Below are positions 45,842-55,347 of a DNA stretch of 64,000 nt, piece after piece. Both the position numbers and the translations under genes were made by a program. Below the pieces are notes generated by a model, which ran no database searches, was not told the DNA's origin, and saw only the letters and a program-made list of their open reading frames with translations. The DNA is taken from the NCBI RefSeq assembly GCF_026914185.1, contig NC_070566.1, forward strand, positions 2,852,001-2,916,000. The letters run 5' to 3'. Origin of the DNA: Puccinia triticina (Eukaryota > Basidiomycota > Pucciniomycetes > Pucciniales > Pucciniaceae). How positions within the stretch are numbered: position 1 is the first letter of the stretch; each line of letters opens with the position of its first letter.

Positions 45842-45849
45842 TGACGTCA
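45842..45849. promoter_or_regulatory. CRE-like palindrome TGACGTCA upstream of the inner antisense gene
   Basis: Second TGACGTCA copy, about 820 bp upstream of the plus-strand antisense gene start. See 43516. Confidence 0.25.
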
Positions 45850-46540
45850 AGCTGCTGTAGTTGCCGCCGTAGTCGCATCAGCGCTTGGTAGGGTGCGCGC
45901 CTGGAGCCGCGAGGTTCGGTGATCGAGTGTTGATTGGGGACCCGTGGGTCCGGTCCCGTTGCTTGAGTTTGGTCAGGCCTTGGGCCCGGGTGTTCTGTGC
46001 TGCTTGCACCCGCCCATGCATGTGTCTGGGCTCGACCTGGGGTATGTACATATATCGCCCATACCCCATAGAGGGTATGGGTATATCCTTCAGCCTTCCG
46101 ACATCTTCTGCTGCCGCCAACCTTCTCTAGCCCTGCCGCCGACCTTCTCTAGCCCTGCCGCCGAGGATCACCGCCAACGCTTGCCCGCCGCCTTTCTTGG
46201 GCGGGTTCCGACTCATTTGTGATTCGGGTGAGTACTCCCTCCCCTCTACTAGTGGAGGGCAAACAATTGGTCGGATTGATCATTCTTCGAGTACCGTACT
46301 GACGGGTTACATGACTGTCCGTCCTGATGTAGGCCTGCAGCTGTCAGATCTCACCTCGCCGCCGCCAACGCTATCGTTCGAGCTGAACGTCCTCAAGCTT
46401 GCCCCGCAATTCGTTCAATTCGGCCCAATCTGAGGTCGGTCCTCGTACGATGGCCTTCGCCGTGGGTCCCTTCTGGAAAACGGTGCTGAGTTTTCGTGTT
46501 GAATCGTTCAAGTAAGTGATCTCCCTGAGGGACTGAGAAG

Positions 46541-46548
46541 CTATAAAA
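46541..46548 (+). promoter_or_regulatory. TATA box of the inner element's antisense gene
   Basis: CTATAAAAGAGG is followed by a pyrimidine-rich stretch and, 120 bp on, by an ATG in the context CTACCATGC. In the leader a 20-bp segment with TACTAAC (ccttatactaactagtcttc) is present twice. Placement and spacing fit a fungal core promoter reading to the right, against gag-pol. Confidence 0.55.
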
Positions 46549-46667
46549 GAGGCCTCTTCCCAGCCCCTCCTCTGTTCTTCACTGGCTCCTCCCTTCAACA
46601 GTAGCCTACCACCTTATACTAACTAGTCTTCAGCCTACCCCCTTATACTAACTAGTCTTCCTCTACC

Positions 46668-48248
46668 ATGCCGGTCTCCTTGACTTATAGAACTTATTAT
46701 TCCCCAGCGCCCTATCCTATTCGTTGTCGAGCTTCCTCCGTGGGAGCCGCATCGCGAGTGCGTTTTCTTCTTGACTCGTATCTTTTAGTTTCCTTCCAAG
46801 TCTCACGCTATTTGTTCGGTAGGCGGGTTCCTCGGTGCATAATCCTATTATCATTCTGGATCAACCCGTTTACCGGGCTCGCAGAGTTAGCCCGTCATGA
46901 ATTCGTTGGTCACAGACTCGTTTGGACGGTTTCAAGCGGTCCGCTCAAGCGAGAGCCCTTTGTGGCCGCGGATCCTGATCGTCCCTTTGTGGTCGATCCG
47001 GCCGCCGTATCCCAGGTCAACGAAGTAAGTATTTCTTCTGTTTATCCGATCCGGTCTGTTGGATCATTGTTGATCCGGGTATCCGACCCGCAGCTCCTGG
47101 GTAATAGACCTGCTACCCCGACCCCGTCATCTTTTGAAACCCTGAGTCCGAGCCCGTCGAGGGTACCCCCGGGTTTTGTGGGTTTACACCCCCGTTTCCA
47201 ACTGGCGCCGACCCCTGGAGGGGCGGCCCCCGCTTCGCCCGTCTACCAACGCCGTGAAGCCGGCTGGGCGCCGAGTGGTACCTCTCCTGTGTACCGCCCT
47301 GCTGAGCAGGGCTCTCCAGTAAGTAACGTCGATTCAGAATCGTCCTTTTTTTTTGTCAGTACTGAGTCGTTTGTGCGGGTGTTTAGATGATGACCAGCAA
47401 TCGGATGGTCATCAATGGCGACTGGCCGCTTCCCGCTGCTCCCCGTCCGTCCAATATCACATCCCCCTCCTCGAGTCCTCAAGGCCCGGGAGTCGATTCT
47501 TCCGCGTGCACGTCGGGTACCGGTGGCTTGGCATACCCTCCTGGGTTGAGTCCTCAAGATGATGGTGCTTCCGCTCCCGCCGATAACGATCCGCCGTTTG
47601 TTTGGGGTACTGGGGTGATTTTCATTCTTGTTGTTCAACTTGAGTCGTCGATTGATCGCTGACACTCTTTTGTGTAGGTCCCTCCTTCCGATCCGGTCCG
47701 AACCAACCCTGAGTGGACGGATCTTCCCGTCTGGACGACAGCGGATCGCCCAGCCACGCCTGAGACGTTTCCTCAGGACATCGAAGTTGACCCCTCTGAG
47801 GGGGTTTTGGAATCCGAATCTGACGCCGACGCCGCTGAGTCCACTGATGCTGACTCTCCAATGCGGTCTCCGTCCCCGCTAGAACTTGCTTCTGTACCGA
47901 TTGCGGACTACCCGTCCCTATCCGATGCCGATATCCAAGTTCTTCTTTGTCCGACCGAGTACCGGGGTGTGGCTATCCCCAATGTGCACTCCGACAAGGT
48001 AACCTATCTCTACAAGAATTTTATCACCAGTTTTGTCTTCTACTGCCGCGGAAACCGCTTGGTCGATGAGCTCTCGATGTCTACCAGCGTCGCCTTATTC
48101 AAACACTACGTCGAGGTCTTCCAGATCGTGGCCCCCCAGCCTTTTGTAAGTCCCCTCTTGGTTTTGTCTGATTATATTTGATTCGTTTTGCTGATCTTGC
48201 TGCCTTGCTTTTAGTGATTGCTCCCAAATTTCCTTCCAGCTTACTTAA
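46668..48248 (+). CDS. Spliced antisense gene between pol and the 3' LTR of the inner element
   Basis: Five exons, 46668-47024, 47094-47318, 47387-47614, 47678-48145 and 48240-48248, join with all introns in phase 0 to 428 codons. Introns are 63-94 nt, with donors GTAAGT (three), GTGATT (one) and AG acceptors. The N-terminus (MPVSLTYRTYYSPAPYPI) is basic. The middle is Pro/Ser/Thr-rich. Exon 4 is acidic (LESESDADAAESTDADSP) and ends in a folded-looking part (YPSLSDADIQVLLCPTEYRG, VTYLYKNFITSFVFYCRGNR). I recognise no family. The segment is CpG-rich and converges on pol. A TATA box lies upstream. It may be a captured host gene or an element-encoded accessory gene; the unspliced frame stays open through intron 1, so that intron is the least certain. 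Confidence 0.55.
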
Positions 48249-48296
48249 GACCTGACCAATAAAAGTGGAGTGGATCTGAAAAAAACTTATGCTACC

Positions 48297-48360
48297 ATAA
48301 CATTTATTTTATTTTTATTTTTTTATTTTTTTTTTATTTTTTTTTTTTTTTTTTTTTCAG
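48297..48360 (+). repeat. Long poly-T tract
   Basis: About 60 bp of almost pure T with a few As, ending TTTCAGG. On the sense strand of the retrotransposon this is poly-A, lying between pol and the polypurine-like copy b. Confidence 0.9.
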
Positions 48361-48408
48361 GCTTGAATTTTTGCGTTCTTGAGAAATTGATTGAACCTCC
48401 CAGACCCC

Positions 48409-48441
48409 CCTCCCCCAACTTAGACAGGTTGTCCCCAACCT
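48409..48441 (-). promoter_or_regulatory. Second stem-loop plus polypurine-like motif of the inner element (copy b)
   Basis: On the minus strand AGGTT-GGGGAC-AACCT (48441-48426) precedes, after TGTCT, AAGTTGGGGGAGG (48421-48409). The loop is identical to copy c, but the stem sequence differs and is still paired, which points to selection on the structure. Confidence 0.65.
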
Positions 48442-48616
48442 TCCACCAGAGAGAAGAAACTTGAGAGAAGAGAAAAAAAAGCAGAAAGAAGAAAAAAAGA
48501 ATTTGTGAAGAGGAGTAAGCGTGTTTGCCAGGGATGTCCTTAACTCTTGACTGATAAACTGATGGGTAGGAGAAGGACAGATCTATAAAGAATGACTGAT
48601 CAAAAGAGTGTGAGTA

Positions 48617-48630
48617 TCCTCCCCCAACTT
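48617..48630 (-). promoter_or_regulatory. Third polypurine-like motif (copy a)
   Basis: AAGTTGGGGGAGGA on the minus strand, just after the end of pol, without the stem-loop. It is identical over 14 bases to the true polypurine tract at 45547-45560. Confidence 0.6.
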
Positions 48631-48691
48631 AAAAAAAATGAGTGATATTTGGTGTGATTGAACAGTTTAGTCTCGTATCCAGGAGGTAAGA

Positions 48692-51600
48692 CTAGCTTGA
48701 GGTATCTGATACGCCATCGCCGGAAGAGTTACTAGAATCATCATCCCCGCTTTCTTCTCCTTGTCCAGGGTCTTCATCTTGCTGTATATCCGCCAGACTA
48801 CGTCCGCAAGGATAAAATCGTTTGATATGGGAGGCTGCATAGGCCCTCTTTAGTTCAACACCGTCAAGCTCTTCCAAAATGTAAGGTCCTTTTGGCAATT
48901 GTTTCTTAACCCTAAACGGTCCGTTCCATCGATTTGCAAAGAGTTTTCCCCATTGATCTTCCAAGCTTTTGTTGTAGACCAACACCAACTCTCCTGAGTC
49001 TAACGGTTTTCAAAGTCTTGCAGCCATTCGTCGATCCCAGTATCTAACAGATGAATTTCTGACCTTCATCAACTTTTTGTGAGCTATTCCTAGAATTTCT
49101 TCTCGACGTTCCAGTTGCATAGTCCTTGCCTCCAAGAGTTGTTCCGTGGTGCTGACTTCAGTCCAATCAATTCCTAGATAAGTATCCATTTCCAAGTCGA
49201 CCGGCAGAACCGCTTTCTGGCCAAACACCAGCTCGTAAGGTGAATATCCCGTTGTGCGTTTTGTTGAAATTCTGTCAGCAAAGAGGACTAAAGGCAGATA
49301 CTCCCTCCATTTCCCCCCAGATTCACCACACATCTTGATTAGGGTGTCTTTAATGGGTCGGTGTCCTTGTTCAATCATGCCATTGGCTTCAGGATAATAA
49401 GGTGTGGGCGGCTTGAATACTGCTCCAATCTTTTCGACTGCTTTGATAAATTCGTTCTTGAATTCTGGTCCATTGTCTGCCGTTACCGTTTTGATTACGC
49501 CGTACCGATAGACCCAATCTTCAAGGAGAAATTTTCCAATGGTTGCGGCTGTCAGTTTTACCAGAGGAGCTGCTTCGACCCATCCAGACAAATCATCCCG
49601 TGCCACTAGTAAGTACTTGTACCGTCCAGCTTTGATATGACAGACGTCCAAAGCTACTCGTCCGAATAAGCTGCTTTCTCCTGTGGGGTGCCGTATTTCT
49701 CGGGGAACTAGTGGGTCCCTTTTTTGACAAGGTTCGCAGCTATGTACCCATAACTTGACTTTTTTCTTCAAACTTGGCCACCAAAATCGACAGACCAATC
49801 GTTGATATGTTTCCTCAAGCCCTCGGTGTCCAAGATCTTCATGCACCATCCGTAATAGCTTGCTCTGGTAGGATATCTTGGAAATCACTAGTTGCGGCAT
49901 GGGTGAGTGTCTTCTCATGAGTCGTCCATTCTGGATAAAATAGTTAACCGATTTTTGTTTAAGTTTCCGAAAGTCCTCCGGATCCATAGAACAAGGTCTC
50001 TGCAGTGTTTGTAGATAATACTTGAGGTCTGTCCAGAAACCAGAAGCCTCCCATTCCAATAGTTCCGTTGAAGCTGAAATTATGTTATACCGTGAGCAGG
50101 CTTTGATCAGGGGTTCTTCTTTGTCAAAGCCTTCCGTATCGTTGTAAAATTCTTCCTCCTCGTCACTTATTGGGCGTCTGGACAAGGCGTCTGGCATCGT
50201 GAATGTTCTCCCTGGCTTGTGCACCATTTCAAACAAAAAAAGTTGGATGAATGCTACCCATCTTGTCATGGGGGCATTGGGAAGTGAAGGCGAGTTGATC
50301 ATCTGAATTAAAGACTGTGCGTCCACTTGGAGTTCGAAATGTTGACCCCATAAGAGCGTTTGTAGTTTCTTCAGGATTCGTGCCACCCCACAGAGTTCCA
50401 GTTTAGGCTGTGAATATTTTGACTCAACCGGCGAAAACACAATCGATTCGTATAATACCGGTCGATTTAATCCGGTCTCAAGCTCCTGTTGTGAAAGTAC
50501 TGCACCGGCCGCAATGAAACTGGAGTCCACTGCTAAAACAATAAGCCCTGCGTTTTTTGAATAATCAAGGTTCTTCAGGGTGATATCTTCTCCAATTATC
50601 TCTTTTAGCTGATTGAAGGCATTGTCACAGCTTTCGTCCCAGAGCCATTCTATGTCCTTTCGTGTCAGCCTTTGGAGTGGAGCAGCTATTTCGGACAGAT
50701 TCTTGACGAAAATCCTGACGTAAGTTACGATTCCCATGAAGCCTCGGAGTTCCGTGACGTTATTGGGAGTTGGCCATGTCGTTATCTTATTCTTCTTCTG
50801 ATCCGAAACCCTTCGTCCTTCTTTGCAGACCACATGACCCACAATATCCAAGGCAGGTACACAGCATGCAAACTTTTTCCCTGAGATAGTGAGTCCCGCT
50901 TCTTCAATTCGGAATAATATTCTTTCCAGTGTTTGAGCGTATTCCCAGATAAAACGTCGGATTCCTGGATTCTCTTCTAGAACTTCATCATTGTATGTGG
51001 AACTTGGCCCTTTGATACCGCCATTGTCAATAAATACGCCTACGTGGTCAGGTATTTCATCCTGAAGAATCCACATCATTTGTGCTTGATATACTGCTAC
51101 TGAATTAGTTGCACCCTGCGGAAGTCTGGTGAGTTGAAATCTTCCTAGTGGAGTGTCAAAGGTGGTGAGAGGTCTTGATTCCGGGGCCAATTCCCTTTCG
51201 TCGTATCCACCCATAATGTCGCCCAATCCATAACAGGCTCGTCCGGCAAAGGATTCAACAAACGCTTCTGTTGCAGGCGGTAGTCCTGCGTCTTTGATGG
51301 TGACCTTATTCATTTCTTGTAAGTCGTGAACTATCCTTAACTTCCCGTCATGTTTGAGTACGCAGAAAACCGGACTAGAGTAACTTGATGTTGATTGCTT
51401 GTAGAGTTTATTCCGCACCCATTCCCGTACTTGCTCCACGTATTCGTCTTTAATTGCTGCTGGGATTGGAATTGGTTTCTTCTGCCAGGGTACATGATCA
51501 ATTACCGGTATGACATAGGGTAAACCATATGAATGTTTCAAGAGTCCTCTTTCTTCTGGCGTGAAGGCCACAGCTTTTTCTCGAATCACGATTAAATGCT

Positions 51601-51841
51601 TGAATAATTTTAATTCCTCCTCCCACAGCCATCCGTCGGGTCCAAAATTTACTACCTTCAAGTGTTCCTCCGTAATCCTAGCGGTAGGCTTAAAGTCCGG
51701 TGGATGAGGCGTAAGAGGTGTTTGGTAGGGATCTCGTGATAGCGGTGGTCTTTGAAGAGGTGGATTCAGTGCTTGTGGAATTGGTTGATTGATTGGTCTG
51801 ATTTTCTTTGCTACAGGTTTATACTTTGTCATGCACCACAA
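48692..51841 (-). pseudogene. Inner gypsy pol: RT, RNase H, integrase with an in-frame TGA and an altered RT active site
   Basis: The main frame (51841-49010) is followed by a TGA (49010-49012) and continues in the same frame to 48692. RT: DGKLRIVHDLQEMNKVT and LPQGATNSVAVYQ, but the catalytic box is VFIDNGG, with Asn for the second Asp (outer element: IFVDDGG). RNase H: AVDSSFIAAGAVL, PKLELCGV and VDAQSL. Integrase: LGHRGLEETYQR ... SCEPCQK, D in ALDVCHIKAG, TADNGPEF, E in YYPEANGMIE. After the TGA come VLVYNKSLEDQWGKLF, the GPF motif NGPFRVKK and a short acidic tail. The frame is open upstream of 51841 without an ATG, so pol may be made by frameshifting from protease. Both defects fit TCG-to-TTG changes. 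Confidence 0.9.
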
Positions 51842-52347
51842 GCTTCCGTCCCTCCAACTCTGACATAACTTGCTTTGGAACAGGGATCCTAAGCCATTAG
51901 ATAGTAGGGATCCAATATTTTGTTGTGTGGCTTGTCTGGTTGGTTCTATTCTTGAGGTGTTGATGGAAGGGATTAATTCAAGGATGATAGATTTTTCAGA
52001 TAATTCGGATTTAGATGGTGAGTTCTTCTTCCGGTTACTAAAGATTTTTAATAAAGTAAGAAAAATGATGAGGATATTCTTTTTGTTTGATAAGAGTTTG
52101 AAGAGATATATTTTTGTTCGTTTTGCCGTTTTTCCAAGGTATTTTAAGAAAAAGTATTTGAGCCAGTCTAAGAAACCCGGCGCTCGAGATATAACCCGTT
52201 CGACTAGCTGAAGCGAGTTATTCCCTATTTGAACGCCGGTAGTTATAAAAAATGCTGATTTGGTTTCTTCTTAAACATTTGGTGTTCTTCATTATTGCTA
52301 GGTTCAGATGTCGGAGCTGATTTCACACTATTGGTACTGAGATCTTT

Positions 52348-53475
52348 TCAATTATCCCATCCTCGTCCTTGTCCAGTTCTAGCCAATGGTACTGAAATTC
52401 GCCGACCCTTGTTTCCTTGAAACGTGAGAGTCTCCCCTGTTTCGTGGTATTCTAGAGTGCAATCATAATCAAATAGAAAAGGTCGTCCTAAAATGCAATC
52501 TTGAGCTTTTGGTGATATAAAGAGGTGAGCGGGTCCGGAGAATTGACCAATCTGTATTGGGAAGTTCTCAACTACGCCGGTTATGTCGCATCTAGCTCCA
52601 CCAACACCTTGCATGGGTATGTTCACTATCACAGATTCTAGCTCCAAGTCCTCCGCTACTGATCGGGGTATGACGTTGACCATAGAACCGGAATCCACCA
52701 TAAAGTCGACTTTTTCTCCCCCAACTTGCGTGGTTACGTATCCTAGAGCACAACTGTAGTAGCATGGATCTGAAGGTCCTTCTTCCTCTGGTAAGGTGGT
52801 CATTGGTGCAGCTACTTTGGCTGCTTCGGATGCGATGTAGGTGGTGGAGGTATTCTTGCCTGAAAGACGTCCCTGTAATTTTGCTATGATCTGTTCTGTG
52901 TACGAAGGCGATATTGTAGTGAGTTGTGAAAACGTTGTGGGAATCTTGACGTTGTCCAAGTCCTGTAGTAGGACTTCCTCTGGTGAGTCTCTCTTCAGGA
53001 TTGTTGGTACTTGTTCCCGGCTCCAGACTTTCTCAGGCGCCTTTTTCGGAGTTTCTTTCGGTGATCTGTCCACTTCTTCTTCATGATCGATATCCATGGC
53101 TTCTCTTTCTGGTTCCTGGATCCTAACTTCGCGTCTGCCTTTTTGAGCTTCTGACCTAGTGACAGGATGTGATCTCATGAAGTTTTCCGCGCCTAAGGTA
53201 GGAGGGCTCCAATGGATGGTTTTTACCAAGGCTTTCATTGTTGGAGTGTTTCCATTTCCTCCTTGTTGCGAGTCCGCCAGCTTCTTGATAGCTTCTTGCA
53301 TCTGAGGGTTGGCTGAAGCTGCTGCCACGACCGAACGTATAGGTCTTGATGGGTTCCATGGGATGTATTCTCCGTTTGGTAAGTACCAGTCTTTTCCTTC
53401 TTTCCTTACCAGACCTTGCGCTCTGTCCTTTGAAGCTTCGGGGCACTGATAAGTGGAGTGTCCTTCCTTTCTACG
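52348..53475 (-). CDS. Inner gypsy zinc-knuckle remainder and aspartic protease, in frame with gag
   Basis: Directly after the TGA that ends gag, the same frame continues with RRKEGHSTYQCPEASKD (the second half of the zinc knuckle), WYLPNGEYIPWNPSRPIR and a charged linker, then the protease active site FMVDSGSMVNVIP (DSG) and CILGRPFLFDYDCTLEY. The first ATG-like start in the frame is near 53328. Gag and protease were clearly one polyprotein. Confidence 0.8.
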   Translation of the reverse strand, partial: RRKEGHSTYQCPEASKDRAQGLVRKEGKDWYLPNGEYIPWNPSRPIRSVVAAASANPQMQEAIKKLADSQQGGNGNTPTMKALVKTIHWSPPTLGAENFMRSHPVTRSEAQKGRREVRIQEPEREAMDIDHEEEVDRSPKETPKKAPEKVWSREQVPTILKRDSPEEVLLQDLDNVKIPTTFSQLTTISPSYTEQIIAKLQGRLSGKNTSTTYIASEAAKVAAPMTTLPEEEGPSDPCYYSCALGYVTTQVGGEKVDFMVDSGSMVNVIPRSVAEDLELESVIVNIPMQGVGGARCDITGVVENFPIQIGQFSGPAHLFISPKAQDCILGRPFLFDYDCTLEYHETGETLTFQGNKGRRISVPLARTGQGRGWDN

Positions 53476-54738
53476 TCAATAGAAGCAGGGCTGTGATTCG
53501 AATAAAGGTGTGGATGATTGAGCGTTTCCCCGTGTGAATTCCTGCCTGTCCGAAGATCCCTGTTGATTATAAGTGCTGGGCAAAGGGTTTTCCATTTGAT
53601 GCTGGAGAGAAGCAAGCTTTTGTTGTGTGTCTTTGATTTCTTGTGCAATTGCTTTCTTGTCGGGAACTTCTCTGAGCATTTGTTCCCTTTGTTTGCTATT
53701 GCCTTTCTTGAGATCCAGGCCCTTCTGCATGATCTGGTTTGAATCGGAAAAACTGGAGAAATTGGTATACCCTTCGTTGACCCGAACTTCTGTTTCTGCA
53801 GCTGCAATCAAGTCCTCCCATTTCGGCGCTTTATTGCTCCCGTCTTTAGCTTTCAGGAGTTGTTTGTTGTAGACCAACATGCGTTTAACACTTCGTTGAC
53901 TGTCCACTGAGAATGCACTTAAGAATAATCCTCCGGCTTCGTCCATTTTGGTGACATGTTCGTTCTTCGCAAGGTACTTGAGGATTGCGGTGAATTTTCC
54001 CAGGTAGGCTTTGTAATCTCGATGGTTTGCGATCCCTTCCTTGGCTTGTTGTTTTGCTAATTTAATGAGATCATCCGTGTTGTACATGATGGTATTATCT
54101 AAATCACCCCAGGTCTTGACCATATCGGCTGGTAATTTGGTCCAATCGTATTCTTCGTACCCCTCCATTTCCTCGAGTTCGCACTTCAATTCTTCCGTTC
54201 GTATAAATCGTGGTATCTGAATTGCTTTCTCTCGATCCGTGGCACCATACCCATAGGCTGCTTGTTCAAACCGATGTAGAAACTTCATAAACTGGCTTCC
54301 ATCATAGTAAAGTCCTTCTTCGTTCCTGATGATGTTTGGTTTGTTTGAGTGTTCAGGTTGGGCATAGACGTATATTGGCTGAGGTTGTTGAATTGGAATC
54401 TGAGGTTGTGGTTGCTGTTGAAACTGAGGTTGATACATATTTTCTGGGTTGTTTGCAGTGCTATGAATTCCGTAACCGGTTGGTTGTTGTCGTGGGGTAT
54501 TGTTTCTTGGTGGGATATTTTGTTGAGTTTCATCGGAATCCGACATTTCTTCTTCAGCAGGGTCTCTGAAGTTGTTTTCTGGACCCTTTCCTTTGTCTTT
54601 CCTAGGTGGTGGTGGTGGGTTGTTCGGGGTATCGCTTGCCCAAAGTAATCCTGAAGTTCCTGCCAATGGTCTGTTCCTTAAAGGGGTGCTTGAAGCAAAT
54701 CCTTCTCCCATTTCTAATGTACTGAAGGGTAAACTCAT
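53476..54738 (-). CDS. Inner gypsy gag, ending in a TGA inside the zinc knuckle
   Basis: 420 codons, starting MSLPFSTLEMGEGFASST. A Pro/Gln-rich N-terminus (IPIQQPQPIYVYAQPE) is followed by a capsid-like region (GLYYDGSQFMKFLHRFEQAA ... YEEYDWTKLPADMVKTWG). It ends SQPCFY-stop: the TGA at 53476-53478 stands at the second Cys of the C-x2-C zinc knuckle, whose remaining H and C follow in frame. Either the gag is truncated by mutation, or the TGA (context TGA-C) is read through at some rate. Confidence 0.9.
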   Translation of the reverse strand: MSLPFSTLEMGEGFASSTPLRNRPLAGTSGLLWASDTPNNPPPPPRKDKGKGPENNFRDPAEEEMSDSDETQQNIPPRNNTPRQQPTGYGIHSTANNPENMYQPQFQQQPQPQIPIQQPQPIYVYAQPEHSNKPNIIRNEEGLYYDGSQFMKFLHRFEQAAYGYGATDREKAIQIPRFIRTEELKCELEEMEGYEEYDWTKLPADMVKTWGDLDNTIMYNTDDLIKLAKQQAKEGIANHRDYKAYLGKFTAILKYLAKNEHVTKMDEAGGLFLSAFSVDSQRSVKRMLVYNKQLLKAKDGSNKAPKWEDLIAAAETEVRVNEGYTNFSSFSDSNQIMQKGLDLKKGNSKQREQMLREVPDKKAIAQEIKDTQQKLASLQHQMENPLPSTYNQQGSSDRQEFTRGNAQSSTPLFESQPCFY

Positions 54739-55330
54739 GTTGATTCTTGTTGATTGCTAGTTTCCTTAATATGACGATCGTTCGTTAACTGTTACTGTGC
54801 TCTGAAAAAGAAACAATAATATCTGGTCTCTGGTCTCTTTACCAGGGCAAATTGGGGGTTTTTCTTTTAATGTTTAAAATAACTTTACCGTGCTGGGAAA
54901 CTTCTTCTAACAGTATCTGCTTATCCAAATTCTTCAGGTCTTACTCTTGCCCTTCTTGAGGTCTTATAAGCAGCTGCTTCCTTCGAATGATTCCGGAGTT
55001 CTCTTCTACCAGGTTCCTAGTTATCCAGATTCTTCAGGTCTTACTCTTGCCCTTCTTAAGGTTTTATAACTGGCTGATTTCTTCGAGAGTCTCTTTTCAG
55101 ATCCGGTGGTTACACGTTTCTTTTCAGGGGTTTGTAATCGGTTCCTTGGATGGTTTGTAATTAATTGACTAGTTGTCCAACAGAATAACTGAATATGCCG
55201 TTGAGTGTTATAGATTCGTTGACGAATTTGATTCCTTTCGCCGCTCGAAGTTTGAGATCCGTGGACAGTGGTTTCTGGTTTTCTTGGTCGAAGTTGATTA
55301 TCCGCTGTCGATCAAACAAAGTTATCCGAT
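54739..55330 (-). other. Leader between 5' LTR and gag of the inner element
   Basis: About 590 bp without an ORF. A segment of about 46 bp ('ttcttcaggtcttactcttg...') is present twice, at about 54926-54972 and 55025-55071, 99 bp apart. In LTR retrotransposons this region holds RNA packaging signals; that role is inference here. Confidence 0.55.
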
Positions 55331-55347
55331 CACGTTGGGGACTCCCT
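55331..55347 (-). promoter_or_regulatory. Primer binding site region of the inner element
   Basis: On the minus strand the 5' LTR (ending TTACA) is followed by AGGGAGTCCCCAACGTG. The place and the CCCAAC core match the outer element's PBS. GTCCCCAAC is exactly complementary to GTTGGGGAC in stem-loop copy b. Confidence 0.5.

Noticed and set aside
46668..47390. Single 240-codon ORF as the full antisense gene
   Set aside because: It reads through good donors (GTAAGT at 47025 and 47319); the spliced model extends much further in frame.
47615..47677. Alternative donor GTACTG at 47607 for intron 3 of the antisense gene
   Set aside because: It would leave phase 1 and run into a stop after the acceptor at 47678; GTGATT at 47615 keeps phase 0.
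53476..53478. Selenocysteine at the TGA in the gag zinc knuckle
   Set aside because: A Cys-to-Sec site would be attractive, but most fungi lack the Sec machinery, no SECIS-like element was seen, and mutation or readthrough explain it more simply.
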